Assembly: GCA_942490705.1 (NCBI GenBank) | Contig: CALNXY010000007.1 | Location: forward strand, 140,720-204,719 | Reading direction: 5' to 3' | Origin: JAGRCP01 sp942490705 | GTDB taxonomy: Bacteria; Chloroflexota; Anaerolineae; Caldilineales; Caldilineaceae | DNA: 64,000 nucleotides | Notes under the pieces: model-generated | Databases searched by the model: none | Seen by the model: the letters and a program-made list of their open reading frames with translations, nothing else | Told to the model about the DNA's origin: nothing | Shown: positions 34,496 to 43,185 of the stretch, one piece after another | Position numbering within the stretch: position 1 is the first letter of the stretch | How the letters are laid out: every line of letters starts with the position of its first letter | Program-made: the position numbers and the translations under genes

Positions 34496-35710
34496 ATGCG
34501 AATTATTCTGTATTTAGGAAAAGGCGGCGTCGGCAAGACCACAGTCGCTGCAGCGTCTGCCGTGCGCAGCGCAGATCTAGGCTACCGCACGCTGGTTGTG
34601 AGCACCGATATTGCCCACAGTCTGGCCGACAGTCTTGACGTCCCCCTCACTGGGCTGCCGACCGAGGTCGCCCCCAATCTCTTTGCTCAGGAAATCAATG
34701 TGCTCGATGAAATTCGCGAGCACTGGGGCGAAATGCAGGGCTACGTTGGCGATCTGCTGCGGGGCCAGGGCATGAGCAAAGCCATTGCCGAAGAGATGGC
34801 GGTCATTCCCGGCATGGAAGAAATCGTCAGCCTCTTGCATATTGACAAGCAGGCCAAAGAAGGCAACTACGATCGGGTCATTGTGGACGCGGCGCCTACC
34901 GGCGAGACCATCCGTCTGCTCACCATGCCCGAGAGTTTTCAGTGGTATATGGGCCGTCTCATGGGCTGGGGTGATGCCACAACCAAGCTGACGGCCGGCC
35001 TGGTTAAGCGCTTCATGCCCGATAAAGACGTCTTTACAAGCCTGGACAATCTGGTTGATGGCGTCCACGAGTTGCAGAAAGTGCTCGTGGATCCGACCAT
35101 CTCCAGCTATCGTGTCGTACTCAATCCGGAGAAGATGGTCATCAAGGAGGGGGCGCGCGCCGTCACCTACCTCTCACTCTTTGGCTATCCCGTCGATGCA
35201 GCCGTGGTCAACCGCATCCTGCCCGGGATCGAGAGCGATGGCATGGGCAACGCCATGGTCGTGGATCCCAGCGACGATCCCTATCTGCGCCATCTCCAGG
35301 AGATCCAGGCGCGCTATCTGGGCGAAATCGAACAGGACTTCTATCCCTTGCCGATTCTCACATCCGGTTGGTTTGACCGCGAGATGGTGGGCATTGACAA
35401 TTTGCGTGAGCTGGGGGAATCGCTCTTTGGTGATACGGATCCGGGCGCGATTCTCTACGTCGGCCAACCCCAGGAGATTCTTGAAGATGGCGACGACTTG
35501 ATTTTGCAACTGCCGCTGCCCAACGTAGAATTGGACAAGGTTCGGCTGGTCAAGCGGGGCGACGAACTCTTTATCAGCGTCGGCAACTTCAAGCGTGAAA
35601 TCTTGCTGCCCGCTGTCCTCGCCCATCGCGACGCCAAGGGCGCGCGCTTCAACGACGGCATGTTGCAGGTTCGCTTTCCGCCTGCTCCGGTCAAAGATGC
35701 GACGGCGTAG
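34496..35710 (+). CDS. GET3/TRC40/ArsA-family ATPase with HSP20-like C-terminal domain
   Basis: 404 residues. Deviant Walker A GKGGVGKTTVAAASA at residues 8-22, switch I STDIAHSLADSL, and DAAPTGETIRLLTMPE (switch II / A-loop) are typical of the ArsA/GET3 family. Residues about 315-400 form a beta-sandwich (ILQLPLPNVELDKVRLVKRG, LFISVGNFKREILLP) like the ArsA-HSP20 module. Eukaryotic Get3 targets tail-anchored proteins; ArsA powers arsenite export. No arsB/arsD or metal-binding CxxC is nearby, and the upstream neighbour looks tail-anchored, so protein targeting or chaperoning is the better guess. Confidence 0.88.
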   Translation: MRIILYLGKGGVGKTTVAAASAVRSADLGYRTLVVSTDIAHSLADSLDVPLTGLPTEVAPNLFAQEINVLDEIREHWGEMQGYVGDLLRGQGMSKAIAEEMAVIPGMEEIVSLLHIDKQAKEGNYDRVIVDAAPTGETIRLLTMPESFQWYMGRLMGWGDATTKLTAGLVKRFMPDKDVFTSLDNLVDGVHELQKVLVDPTISSYRVVLNPEKMVIKEGARAVTYLSLFGYPVDAAVVNRILPGIESDGMGNAMVVDPSDDPYLRHLQEIQARYLGEIEQDFYPLPILTSGWFDREMVGIDNLRELGESLFGDTDPGAILYVGQPQEILEDGDDLILQLPLPNVELDKVRLVKRGDELFISVGNFKREILLPAVLAHRDAKGARFNDGMLQVRFPPAPVKDATA

Positions 35711-35774
35711 TTAAATCGACCACTGCTGCAATTAGACCAAATGCTCGTTCAAACCATTCGTTAAGGTGATTCAC

Positions 35775-36428
35775 GTGAGCTTTATGGGGGCGGTGCAAAA
35801 TCTATTGTCCATGGGCGCCGGCAGCGTAGTTGGTTCGCAGCTCTCCATGCGTGCAACTTGCCTGCACAAGCCGCGCCCAATGCCCCACCAGATGGCCGGG
35901 GCGCTGGAGAACCCCCTGCGCATGGCCTACCGCGATCCGGCGGAGCTGCTCGGACTCTATGGCATCATGGCCGGCATGAACGTGCTTGACCTGGGATGTG
36001 GCTCGGGTCTCTTTACGGTTGACATGGCCCGCATGATTGGTGAAGAGGGCACGGTCCATGCCGTCGATATTCAGGAGCCGATGCTGCACCTGACTTCGTG
36101 TCGGCTGCGCGACTTGGGGTTGCGCTCCAGGGTGCGCCTCCATCATTGCGGCGCCAACTTGCTTTCCCTCCCGGACAATTCTATCGACTTGGCCGTGGCG
36201 ATTGCCACGCTGTCAGAGGTGCCGGACCGGTTTGGTGCGCTGCTGGAGTTGCGGCGTGTGCTCAAGCCGGGCGCGCGTTTGGCAATCAGCGAAGAACTCC
36301 CCGATCCGGCATACGTATTTTCGGGCGTTCTGCGCAAGCATGCCGAGAATGCCGGCTTCCACCTGTTGGCCAAGAAGGGCACGCCCTTCTGTTACAGCAT
36401 GGTCCTCGTCAACGGAAAGAATGAATGA
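35775..36428 (+). CDS. Class I SAM-dependent methyltransferase
   Basis: 217 residues from GTG 35775, with AAGGTG at 35764-35769; ATG 35784 is an alternative. Motif I VLDLGCGSGLFTVDMARM (about 71-88), acidic loop AVDIQEPML, and a motif resembling SIDLAVAIATLSEVPD. The closing PGARLAISEELPDP is the post-II strand. It resembles Ubi/COQ5-like small-molecule methyltransferases. The substrate is unknown. It follows the GET3-like gene by 64 bp in the same direction. Confidence 0.88.
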   Translation: MSFMGAVQNLLSMGAGSVVGSQLSMRATCLHKPRPMPHQMAGALENPLRMAYRDPAELLGLYGIMAGMNVLDLGCGSGLFTVDMARMIGEEGTVHAVDIQEPMLHLTSCRLRDLGLRSRVRLHHCGANLLSLPDNSIDLAVAIATLSEVPDRFGALLELRRVLKPGARLAISEELPDPAYVFSGVLRKHAENAGFHLLAKKGTPFCYSMVLVNGKNE

Positions 36429-36634
36429 CGGTTGCCTGTACGGTTGACGCTGCGGTTGATGCTGCGCCGCACCGCCGTCGTAGACACAGCACGCATTTCT
36501 GTTGATTGCGCCCCGCCCTTTTCCTGGCAGACGATTCGCATTAGCAAGTCGAACGACCCGACGCTTGGCCCTTATGCGACGGCTTTCTTGTGCGCGCATT
36601 TTGGAATTCATCTTCCTTCCACTGGTGACAGCTA

Positions 36635-37732
36635 ATGTTAGACTTTGAACAGGGCGTCAATCCGCCGTACGTTACGAATGAAATACCGGGCATTGGCGGT
36701 CGCTTGCGCAGCTCGCCCAGCGATTTTGTTGTGGAAGAATTGCCGCTCTATGAGCCAGCCGATGAAGGGCAACATCTTTTTGTGCGTATCACCAAGCGTG
36801 AGTTGACTACCAAAGACGTTGAACGGTCTCTGCAGAAGCTCTTCAATCTGCCGCGTGGCGCCATCGGATTTGCCGGCATGAAAGATAAACATGCCGCCAC
36901 AACCCAGACATTCAGCCTGAACGTCGGGCATCAGCCGCCTGAATTTGCAGCAGTGGCTGCTCAAAGAATTGCAGATGCGCTCCCCGTGCAGGTGCAGTGG
37001 GCACGTTTTCATCACAATAAGCTCAAGGTGGGCCATCTGTTAGGCAATCGTTTCACGGTCATTGTTCGTGAGTTGGATGTGTCACTCTCCACCGCATTGC
37101 TCCGGTCGCAGGCCGTGACAGACTTGATCCTTGCCCATGGCTTGCCGAACTATTTTGGGCCGCAACGTTTCGGCATTGGGGGCCGCAATGTAGAGAAGGG
37201 GCGTGCACTGCTCCTGCGCAAAGCGTATGTCAAGGAGAAGTGGCTGCGACGCTTCTTGATTTCCGCCTACCAGAGCTTTCTGTGTAACAGCTACCTGGCG
37301 GCGCGCGTGGAGCGTGATCAGTTTCACACGCTGCTGGATGGTGATGTGGCCAAGAAGATTGACACCGGCGGCATCTTTGAAGTCGAAGATCTTGCCGCCG
37401 AACAACTGCGCTATGCGGCCCATGAAATAAGCTTCACGGCTCCCATGTACGGAACGAAAATGCGTTCGGCGCAGCGTGAAGCGGCCGCTCTGGAAGATGA
37501 AGTTGCTGCGGCTTCCGGCATAACGGCTGATCAATGGCGTAAGGCACGCTTTGATGGTACACGCCGGCTTGGTCGCATCTTGACGCCAGACCTAAGCGTG
37601 AATGGGCAAGAGGAAAATGGTGAGGCCAATCTTGCGCTTACCTTTACATTGCCCAAGGGTTCCTTTGCAACGACCGTGCTGCGCGAGATGATGAAGGTTG
37701 ACCTGTCAGAGGTGCCCGGTTTGGACGAGTAG
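36635..37732 (+). CDS. truD: tRNA pseudouridine(13) synthase TruD
   Basis: 365 residues. Signature GFAGMKDKHAATTQTFSLNV (about 79-98) with the catalytic Asp in KDK; SDFVVEELPLYEPADEGQHL at the N-terminus and GLPNYFGPQRFGI in the middle are family hallmarks. It makes pseudouridine at position 13 of tRNA-Glu and possibly other RNAs. ATG 36635 follows a weak site. The 206-bp gap upstream holds no supported gene. The stop is 24 bp before the LON-domain gene, suggesting co-transcription. Confidence 0.94.
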   Translation: MLDFEQGVNPPYVTNEIPGIGGRLRSSPSDFVVEELPLYEPADEGQHLFVRITKRELTTKDVERSLQKLFNLPRGAIGFAGMKDKHAATTQTFSLNVGHQPPEFAAVAAQRIADALPVQVQWARFHHNKLKVGHLLGNRFTVIVRELDVSLSTALLRSQAVTDLILAHGLPNYFGPQRFGIGGRNVEKGRALLLRKAYVKEKWLRRFLISAYQSFLCNSYLAARVERDQFHTLLDGDVAKKIDTGGIFEVEDLAAEQLRYAAHEISFTAPMYGTKMRSAQREAAALEDEVAAASGITADQWRKARFDGTRRLGRILTPDLSVNGQEENGEANLALTFTLPKGSFATTVLREMMKVDLSEVPGLDE

Positions 37733-37756
37733 GCACGAGGAGGAAGGCGAAATACC

Positions 37757-38521
37757 ATGTTAGAGAATCAACAGAACAACCCTGGGCATCGGCGCGGCCC
37801 AAGCGAAGATCCCTTTGCGCGCTTTCTGGCCAGCGAAAGACTTGAGAGCAATCCCATGCATCTGCCCCTGTTTCCCCTGAATGTCGTGCTCTTTCCCGGC
37901 ATGATGCTGCCTCTGCACATTTTTGAGCCGCGTTATCTGGAGATGATCGACTACTGTGTCGAAAACAAGAGTCCATTTGGCGTCGTGCTGATTCAGGAAG
38001 GCCAAGAGGTCGGCGGTTTGGCGTCGCCACACACCGTCGGCACCATGGCTCGGGTGACCAAGCGTAAACAAGAGGATGACGGCCGCTTACACATTCTGGC
38101 CGCCGGAGCGCAACGCTTCAAGATCGACTCGCTCGATCGCAGCCGCGCCTATCTGAGCGCTACGGTTTCACCGCTGCCCATCGCCAACGGAAAGACGCGT
38201 AAAGCGTTGGAGTTGACCCAGCAAATGCGGCCGCAGCTGCTTGAATATGTGACGGCGCTCTCTGAAGCCAGCAACGCCAAAATGCAGCTTGACCGCTTGC
38301 CCGAAGATCCAAAAATGATGGCCTATATGGTAGCCATTGCGCTCCAGATTGGTAATGACGAGAAGCAACGCCTGCTCGAGATGAACAGCGTGCCCGAACT
38401 GCTGGCCCGCGAGCACTATCTCATTTCGCGTGAGACGCTCCTAACGCGCTTTATGGCCGATACCCAACCCGCTGTACAGCAGATGGGCGGCGGCCCCACA
38501 GGATACATTTTCCCGAACTAA
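37757..38521 (+). CDS. LON peptidase substrate-binding-domain protein
   Basis: 254 residues. GAGGAGGAAGG precedes the ATG by about 7 nt. LPLFPLNVVLFPGMMLPLHIFEPRYLEMI (spanning about 37-65) is the LON N-terminal domain signature, followed by a helical bundle (about 140-240). There is no ATPase or protease domain, so it is a stand-alone LAN-type protein, family role unproven. It lies between truD and tRNA-Val. Confidence 0.93.
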   Translation: MLENQQNNPGHRRGPSEDPFARFLASERLESNPMHLPLFPLNVVLFPGMMLPLHIFEPRYLEMIDYCVENKSPFGVVLIQEGQEVGGLASPHTVGTMARVTKRKQEDDGRLHILAAGAQRFKIDSLDRSRAYLSATVSPLPIANGKTRKALELTQQMRPQLLEYVTALSEASNAKMQLDRLPEDPKMMAYMVAIALQIGNDEKQRLLEMNSVPELLAREHYLISRETLLTRFMADTQPAVQQMGGGPTGYIFPN

Positions 38522-38566
38522 AATTTGCTCGGCTCCTACCCCTTATGCTATACTGGCGATCATTGA

Positions 38567-38643
<77 letters not shown>

Positions 38644-38714
38644 TAGTTCTTCCGACCGGTTGCTGATAAGCGCCGGTCGTTCTGGCTCATACGCCAGACG
38701 AAATCGATCGCACA

Positions 38715-38919
38715 TCAAAGCGTTGAGCGGGACCGGTCAGGAAACCAGAATTTTCAGAGAGCGAAGACCATTGGCTGCAAGCCTTCGCAAATTCCTTCCC
38801 GACCCACCACCCGTGAGCGAGCGCCTGAAAGCACCGCAAGTATGGCGCTCCGGATCGTCCCCGTTATGGACGCTAGAGCGGTCTGCCCGAAGGGGTGGAC
38901 AACTTGGGTGGTACCGCGG
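38715..38919 (+). promoter_or_regulatory. T-box riboswitch leader
   Basis: The T-box core GGGTGGTACCGCGG is at 38906-38919 and is followed at once by an intrinsic terminator. Upstream lies an AGAGAGCGAAG...GGCTGCAAG...CTTCGC segment (near 38756-38793) that resembles the apical part of stem I. A hairpin GAGCGCC/GGCGCTC follows (near 38820-38855). The variable T-box base is T (TGGTACC), which would pair with a tRNA with discriminator A. I could not fix the specifier codon by eye. The left boundary is approximate. It controls the M20 peptidase gene at 38981, so the gene probably responds to one uncharged tRNA. Confidence 0.88.
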
Positions 38920-38925
38920 AGAACT

Positions 38926-38962
38926 GCTTCGTCCCATGAGGGACGGAGCTTTTTTGTTTTTT
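38926..38962 (+). terminator. Regulated terminator of the T-box leader
   Basis: GCTTCGTCCC (38926-38935), loop ATGA, GGGACGGAGC (38940-38949) with one G-T pair, then T6-G-T6. It directly follows the T-box and would be the terminator alternative to the antiterminator fold. Confidence 0.9.
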
Positions 38963-38980
38963 GGCCTTGGGATCAACACC

Positions 38981-40177
38981 ATGCAGGAATTGAATCGCTA
39001 TCCTCAGATCGTGGACGCAGCCGCCGCCTATCGCAAGCGCCGACGCGCGTTGGTCAAACGCTGCGTGGAGGTTCAACAGATCCCTGCACCAACCGGCGCT
39101 GAAGGCGCCAGGGCCGCCTACGTGCAGGACCAGTTCCTCCAAATCGGACTCGCCGATGTTGCCCGCGATACCGTGGAGAATGTCTATGCCCGTCTGCCGG
39201 GTCTGGATCCCAACAAGCCGGCAGTCATGGTTAGCGCCCATACGGACACCGTCTTCCCGGCCGAGACGGACCTGACGGTACACGTTGACGAAGCGACCGG
39301 TCGCATCTACGGACCCGGCATCGGCGATAATTCCGCTGGGGTGGCGAGCCTGATTGAGCTGGCGGCGGGCATCAAGGCGTTCGTCCCGCCCGTTGATATC
39401 TGGCTTGTTGCCAACAGCTGCGAAGAGGGATTGGGCGATTTGCGCGGCATGCGCGCGGCCGTAGATCGCCTTGCGCCCCGCATTGGAGCTGCGATTGTCA
39501 TAGAGGGCATGGGGTTGGGCCGGATCGTCCATCGCGGGCTGGGATCGAAACGCTATCGGATCACGGCGAACGCACCAGGCGGCCACAGCTGGAGCGACTT
39601 CGGCACCGGCAGCGCGATTCACGTTCTGGTCCGTCTGGCTGCTGATTTGACTCAACTTCGCATGGCGGCCAGACCGCGGACGACGTTCAATATCGGGCGC
39701 ATTAGCGGCGGCACGTCGGTCAATACGATCGCGCAGCAGGCTGAGCTGGAGCTGGACCTGCGCAGCGAGGCGACCGATGCCTTGCTAGAGCTGGACCGGC
39801 AAGTCAACGAGATTGTGGCGCGCTATCAGACCGCCCACTGGCAGCAACAGGGGATCACGGTCACGACAGAGGTGATTGGCGACCGGCCCAGCGGCGAGCT
39901 TGCCGACGACCACCCGTTGGTGGCGGCAGCGCAATCGGCCCTGGCCGGCGCCGGCTTGACCGGCAGCGCCGATCTGCGCATCAGCAGCACAGACGCCAAC
40001 ATCCCGCTGAGCCGAGGCATCCCGGCCGTCTGCGTCGGTATCACCGAGGGCGGCAACGCCCACCGGCTGGAGGAATGGATCGGGCCACGGTTGCTGCCGA
40101 TCGGGGTTCAACACTTAATGCTACTGACGTGGTGGACAGCGGATTGGCTGGGAGGCGAGAAACGACTGACGACCTAG
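38981..40177 (+). CDS. M20-family peptidase under T-box control
   Basis: 398 residues from ATG 38981. Open frame upstream to 38660 runs through the T-box and is not coding. Metal-site motifs: MVSAHTDTVFPAETDL (His/Asp), GPGIGDNSAGVASLIELA, and NSCEEGLGDLRG (Glu-Glu); dimerisation domain with GGHSWSDFGTGSAIHVL and NIGRISGGTSVNTIAQQA. It resembles PepT/ArgE-type di- or tripeptidases. T-box control suggests it supplies a specific amino acid from peptides. Confidence 0.9.
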   Translation: MQELNRYPQIVDAAAAYRKRRRALVKRCVEVQQIPAPTGAEGARAAYVQDQFLQIGLADVARDTVENVYARLPGLDPNKPAVMVSAHTDTVFPAETDLTVHVDEATGRIYGPGIGDNSAGVASLIELAAGIKAFVPPVDIWLVANSCEEGLGDLRGMRAAVDRLAPRIGAAIVIEGMGLGRIVHRGLGSKRYRITANAPGGHSWSDFGTGSAIHVLVRLAADLTQLRMAARPRTTFNIGRISGGTSVNTIAQQAELELDLRSEATDALLELDRQVNEIVARYQTAHWQQQGITVTTEVIGDRPSGELADDHPLVAAAQSALAGAGLTGSADLRISSTDANIPLSRGIPAVCVGITEGGNAHRLEEWIGPRLLPIGVQHLMLLTWWTADWLGGEKRLTT

Positions 40178-40214
40178 AGTCCAATTCTATCAAAGAACTC
40201 TCCGATGTAGTCAA

Positions 40215-40579
40215 TCAGTGAGACTGGGCCAATACCATCTTTGGTCCAGGGCGTTGGCATCGACGAGTCAGAATGTGCTGGTGAGGGTATGTGTCGTTGC
40301 GCTCATCAAGCAGCTGGCAAGTCAGGGTCATGCCGGCACGACAAAGCAGATATTCGGCCCATACCGCCTGGGATTCTTCTTGACCAGAAGGGACCGATCC
40401 TTGGGTCATCCATTTCTCTGCCCCAGACGCGAATACCGTAGCTACGCAGCATTTTCTCAATTTCAAGTGCCGTGAAGCGCGGCGTTCGGCCCGAAAGTGA
40501 ATCTGTGCATGGGACCGTTAGTCTGCATTCCGATGAGCGTGTCGATCGGGCTCAAGATGTCGAAACTGGGCAGATTCAT
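40215..40579 (-). pseudogene. Frameshifted small gene of unknown function
   Basis: The ATG at 40579 is preceded by GGAGGAACC. It reads MNLPSFDILSPIDTLIGMQT, then MHRFTFGPNAALHGT and a stop. Other frames continue ALEIEKMLRSYGIRVWGREM and later SQAVWAEYLLCRAGMTLTCQ, LLDERN, to 40215. Together they look like one ~110-residue protein interrupted by at least two indels. I recall short proteins with similar phrases in Chloroflexota and know no function for them. It is divergent from the 40745 gene, with the palindromic operator between. Confidence 0.5.
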
Positions 40580-40610
40580 TGTCAGGTTCCTCCGACAAGC
40601 AACGGATTAA

Positions 40611-40642
40611 GAATCATTTAGAACATTTGTTCCATATGATTC
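40611..40642. promoter_or_regulatory. LexA/SOS-box-like palindrome
   Basis: GAACATTTGTTC at 40621-40632 fits the GAAC-N4-GTTC core of Gram-positive LexA boxes. It sits in a larger 32-bp imperfect palindrome, with arms 40611-40624 and 40629-40642 matching at 12 of 14 positions. It lies between the divergent starts at 40579 and 40745. TATACT at 40659-40664 could be the -10 of the plus-strand gene. No lexA gene is in the window. Confidence 0.55.
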
Positions 40643-40744
40643 TACAACAAGAATCGGGTATACTGCAAGTAGCATCTACCGACGCCTGCACCAATTGGGG
40701 TTTCCACCCGAATCAAACAGTCCGATTGCTTTTTGGAGTCTATA

Positions 40745-41104
40745 ATGAGTTTCAATGGCGCTCCTGGCTCTTCGTTTGCTGTCATCTTTGGCGCATTGTT
40801 GTTTCTTCTTTCGCTCACGACACTGTGGAATTATTTTTTCACTGGTGATCCCGTGCAGCGAAATCTTGCTGCTCAGATTGAGGCAAAGCGCGATGCTGCT
40901 AACCTGCTGAGGGACTATGGGCGCTACAGGCGCCGTCGTCTTGTCGGATGGGTGTTTGTGCTTGCGACTGCTTCGTTGATCTGTGTGGTTTTGGCCCCGA
41001 CTGCATCCGCTATTGTGGCCCAGGGGATTCTCACCATGGCTCAGGCTGTGATTGGCGTTGCTCGTGCCGGAATAAGTGAGTTTTGGCAGCAACTAAGTGG
41101 CTGA
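40745..41104 (+). CDS. Hypothetical two-helix membrane protein
   Basis: 119 residues from ATG 40745 with GGAG 5 nt upstream. Two membrane segments (about 11-33 and 69-95) flank a charged cytoplasmic-type loop (AQIEAKRDAANLLRDYGRYRR). No known domain. It is 53 bp upstream of thrS in the same direction and downstream of the LexA-like palindrome. Function unknown. Confidence 0.75.
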   Translation: MSFNGAPGSSFAVIFGALLFLLSLTTLWNYFFTGDPVQRNLAAQIEAKRDAANLLRDYGRYRRRRLVGWVFVLATASLICVVLAPTASAIVAQGILTMAQAVIGVARAGISEFWQQLSG

Positions 41105-41157
41105 AGGTTTTTTGGGAATAATTCTTTTGGTGTTCGTTCAAATGGGACTACGTTTAT

Positions 41158-42984
41158 ATGTCTAGCTATGTTGAAGTCGAGCAAGATCAACTCTACAAGA
41201 TCCGTCACAGCCTGGCCCACGTCATGGCCCAGGCCGTGCTGGAGCTTTTTCCGGAAGCCAAGATTGCGATTGGACCGCCGATCGATACGGGCTTCTACTA
41301 CGATTTCGACCTCGGTGTCGGCGAGGACGGCAAGCCGCTTACCTTCTCACCCGAAGATCTGGAAGCCATCGAAAAGGCCATGCGCCGCATCATTGCCGGC
41401 AAGCATGAATTCGTCTATCGCGAAGTCAGCGCGGATGAAGCGCGTACGCTCTTTGGTGATCAGCCCTACAAGCTGGAACTGATCGACGGCCTTGCCACGG
41501 GCGAAGTCGACGAGTATGGCAACGAAGTGGCTGAGGCGCCGGTGATCAGCACCTACCGGCAGGATTCGTTCGAGGATCTCTGCCGGGGTCCCCACGTCGA
41601 GCATACCGCCAAGCTGCGTCCGGACGCCTTCAAGCTGATGAATGTGGCTGGGGCCTATTGGCGCGGCGACGAAGCCAACCCCATGCTTCAGCGCATCTAC
41701 GGCACGGCCTGGAAAGACAAGAAAGAACTCAAGCAGCATCTGGCCATGCTCGAAGAGGCCAAGAAGCGTGATCATCGCAAGGTGGGGCGCGAGCTGGAGA
41801 TCTTCATCTTTGATGAGGAAGTCGGACCTGGCCTGCCGCTCTGGCTGCCCAACGGTACGATTATCATTGAGGAACTTGAGAAGCTGGCCCATGAGCTGGA
41901 GTCCGAGGCCGGGTATGAGCATGTGCGCACGCCGCATCTGACCAAGGAAGATCTCTTCCTGCGCAGCGGCCATCTGCCCTACTATGCCGAGAGCATGTAT
42001 CCGCCGATGGAGCTTGAGGGCGTGCGCTACTACGTCAAGCCCATGAACTGCCCCATGCACCACAAGATCTACGATTCCAAGCTGCGCAGCTATCGTGATC
42101 TGCCGGTGCGTCTGGCTGAATATGGCACCTGCTATCGCTATGAAAAGAGCGGTGAGCTCTTCGGCCTCATGCGCGTGCGCTCCATGCAGATGAATGACGC
42201 GCACATCTACTGTTCGGTGGAGGAGTTTGAGCAGGAATTCATGGGCGTGATCGACCTCTATCGTAAGTATTTTGAGCTCTTTGAGATCGATCGTTACGTC
42301 ATGCGCTTGAGCACGCATCACGCCAAGGGACTGGGCAAGAAATACGTGGACAATGAGCCGCTCTGGCTGCAGACGGAGGAGATGGTGCGCCGGGCGATGC
42401 AGAACGGCGGCGTGCCCTTTGTCGAAGTGCCGGACGAAGCCGCCTTCTACGGACCCAAGATCGACGTGCAGATCTGGAGTGCCATCGGCAAGGAATTCAC
42501 CCTGGCCACGAATCAGGTAGACTTTGCGGTGCCGCCGCGCTTTGACCTGACCTACATCAACCGCGAAGGTCAGGAAGAGACGCCACTCTGTATTCACCGT
42601 GCACCGTTGAGCACGCACGAGCGCATGGTCGGCTTTCTGATCGAGCACTACGCCGGCGCGTTCCCGGTGTGGCTGGCGCCCGAGCAGGTGCGGGTCATCC
42701 CGATTACCGATGCCCACCATGACTATGCGTTGCAGCTGGCCGCGCAGCTGGAAGCAGTCGGCGTGCGCGCATCGGCCGACCTCGCCGCCGAGCGCATGAA
42801 TGCCAAGATTCGTGCGGCGCAGATGATGAAGGTGCCCTACATGTTGGTCGTCGGCGATCAGGAAATGGCGGACGGCACGATCGCCCTGCGCAAGCGCGAC
42901 GGCACGCGCCAGAACGCCCTGCCCGTGGATGAATTCACGACGCTGGTCCTGGAGCGGATCGCCACGCGGTCGCCTGCCTTGTAG
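41158..42984 (+). CDS. thrS: Threonyl-tRNA synthetase lacking the N-terminal TGS domain
   Basis: 608 residues. It begins directly with the editing domain (IRHSLAHVMAQAVLELFPEA), so the roughly 60-residue TGS domain of the E. coli enzyme is missing. The catalytic core is complete: motif 1 region ELESEAGYEHVRTPHL, zinc Cys in VKPMNCPMHHKIY, motif 2 YGTCYRYEKSGELFGLMRVR, motif 3 LSTHERMVGFLIEHYAG, then the anticodon domain (WLAPEQVRVIPI). It charges tRNA-Thr. No T-box precedes it. It heads a run of translation genes: thrS-infC-rpmI-rplT. Confidence 0.97.
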   Translation: MSSYVEVEQDQLYKIRHSLAHVMAQAVLELFPEAKIAIGPPIDTGFYYDFDLGVGEDGKPLTFSPEDLEAIEKAMRRIIAGKHEFVYREVSADEARTLFGDQPYKLELIDGLATGEVDEYGNEVAEAPVISTYRQDSFEDLCRGPHVEHTAKLRPDAFKLMNVAGAYWRGDEANPMLQRIYGTAWKDKKELKQHLAMLEEAKKRDHRKVGRELEIFIFDEEVGPGLPLWLPNGTIIIEELEKLAHELESEAGYEHVRTPHLTKEDLFLRSGHLPYYAESMYPPMELEGVRYYVKPMNCPMHHKIYDSKLRSYRDLPVRLAEYGTCYRYEKSGELFGLMRVRSMQMNDAHIYCSVEEFEQEFMGVIDLYRKYFELFEIDRYVMRLSTHHAKGLGKKYVDNEPLWLQTEEMVRRAMQNGGVPFVEVPDEAAFYGPKIDVQIWSAIGKEFTLATNQVDFAVPPRFDLTYINREGQEETPLCIHRAPLSTHERMVGFLIEHYAGAFPVWLAPEQVRVIPITDAHHDYALQLAAQLEAVGVRASADLAAERMNAKIRAAQMMKVPYMLVVGDQEMADGTIALRKRDGTRQNALPVDEFTTLVLERIATRSPAL

Positions 42985-43068
42985 GACCGCCTGCCTTGTA
43001 AGCGAGTGCAACAGGTTTCGACAGGCTCAACCGGCGCTGGCCCTCGGTGACCCGCTTGGACATGCCCT

Positions 43069-43099
43069 GGTCGGACGGACGGTAAACGTCCGTCCGACC
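43069..43099. terminator. Strong hairpin after thrS, no T-tract
   Basis: GGTCGGACGGACG (43069-43081) pairs perfectly with 43087-43099 around GTAAA. It is 85 bp past the thrS stop and 58 bp before the infC promoter. There is no T-run, so it may be a repeat-type or factor-assisted terminator. A TTTCGACAGGCTCAA repeat motif precedes it. Confidence 0.5.
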
Positions 43100-43156
43100 G
43101 GAGAGCTTTCTTCCAGAAATCCGCCGGATGCGCATCACAAAATTGCCTTGCCATAC

Positions 43157-43185
43157 TTGACGCTCGCGGCGGCTGATGATATACT
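43157..43185 (+). promoter_or_regulatory. Sigma-70-like promoter of the infC-rpmI-rplT operon
   Basis: TTGACG (43157-43162), 17-bp spacer, TATACT (43180-43185). The expected transcription start is near 43192, giving an 80-nt leader to the ATC start at 43273. This is the best promoter match in the window. Confidence 0.75.

Noticed and set aside
34496..35710. Arsenite efflux ATPase (ArsA) as the function
   Set aside because: No arsenic genes are near and no metal-binding cysteine pair is seen. A GET3-like targeting or chaperone role fits the tail-anchored neighbour better, though it is not proven.
36432..36635. A 67-residue open frame between the methyltransferase and truD
   Set aside because: No ribosome site and no protein-like pattern. 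It simply fills the spacer.
38660..38980. N-terminal extension of the M20 peptidase
   Set aside because: The frame runs through the T-box and its terminator, which are RNA elements. The peptidase fold starts at 38981.
41347..43011. A 554-residue minus-strand open frame over thrS
   Set aside because: Antisense shadow of a conserved synthetase gene, with no ribosome site and no family-like residues.
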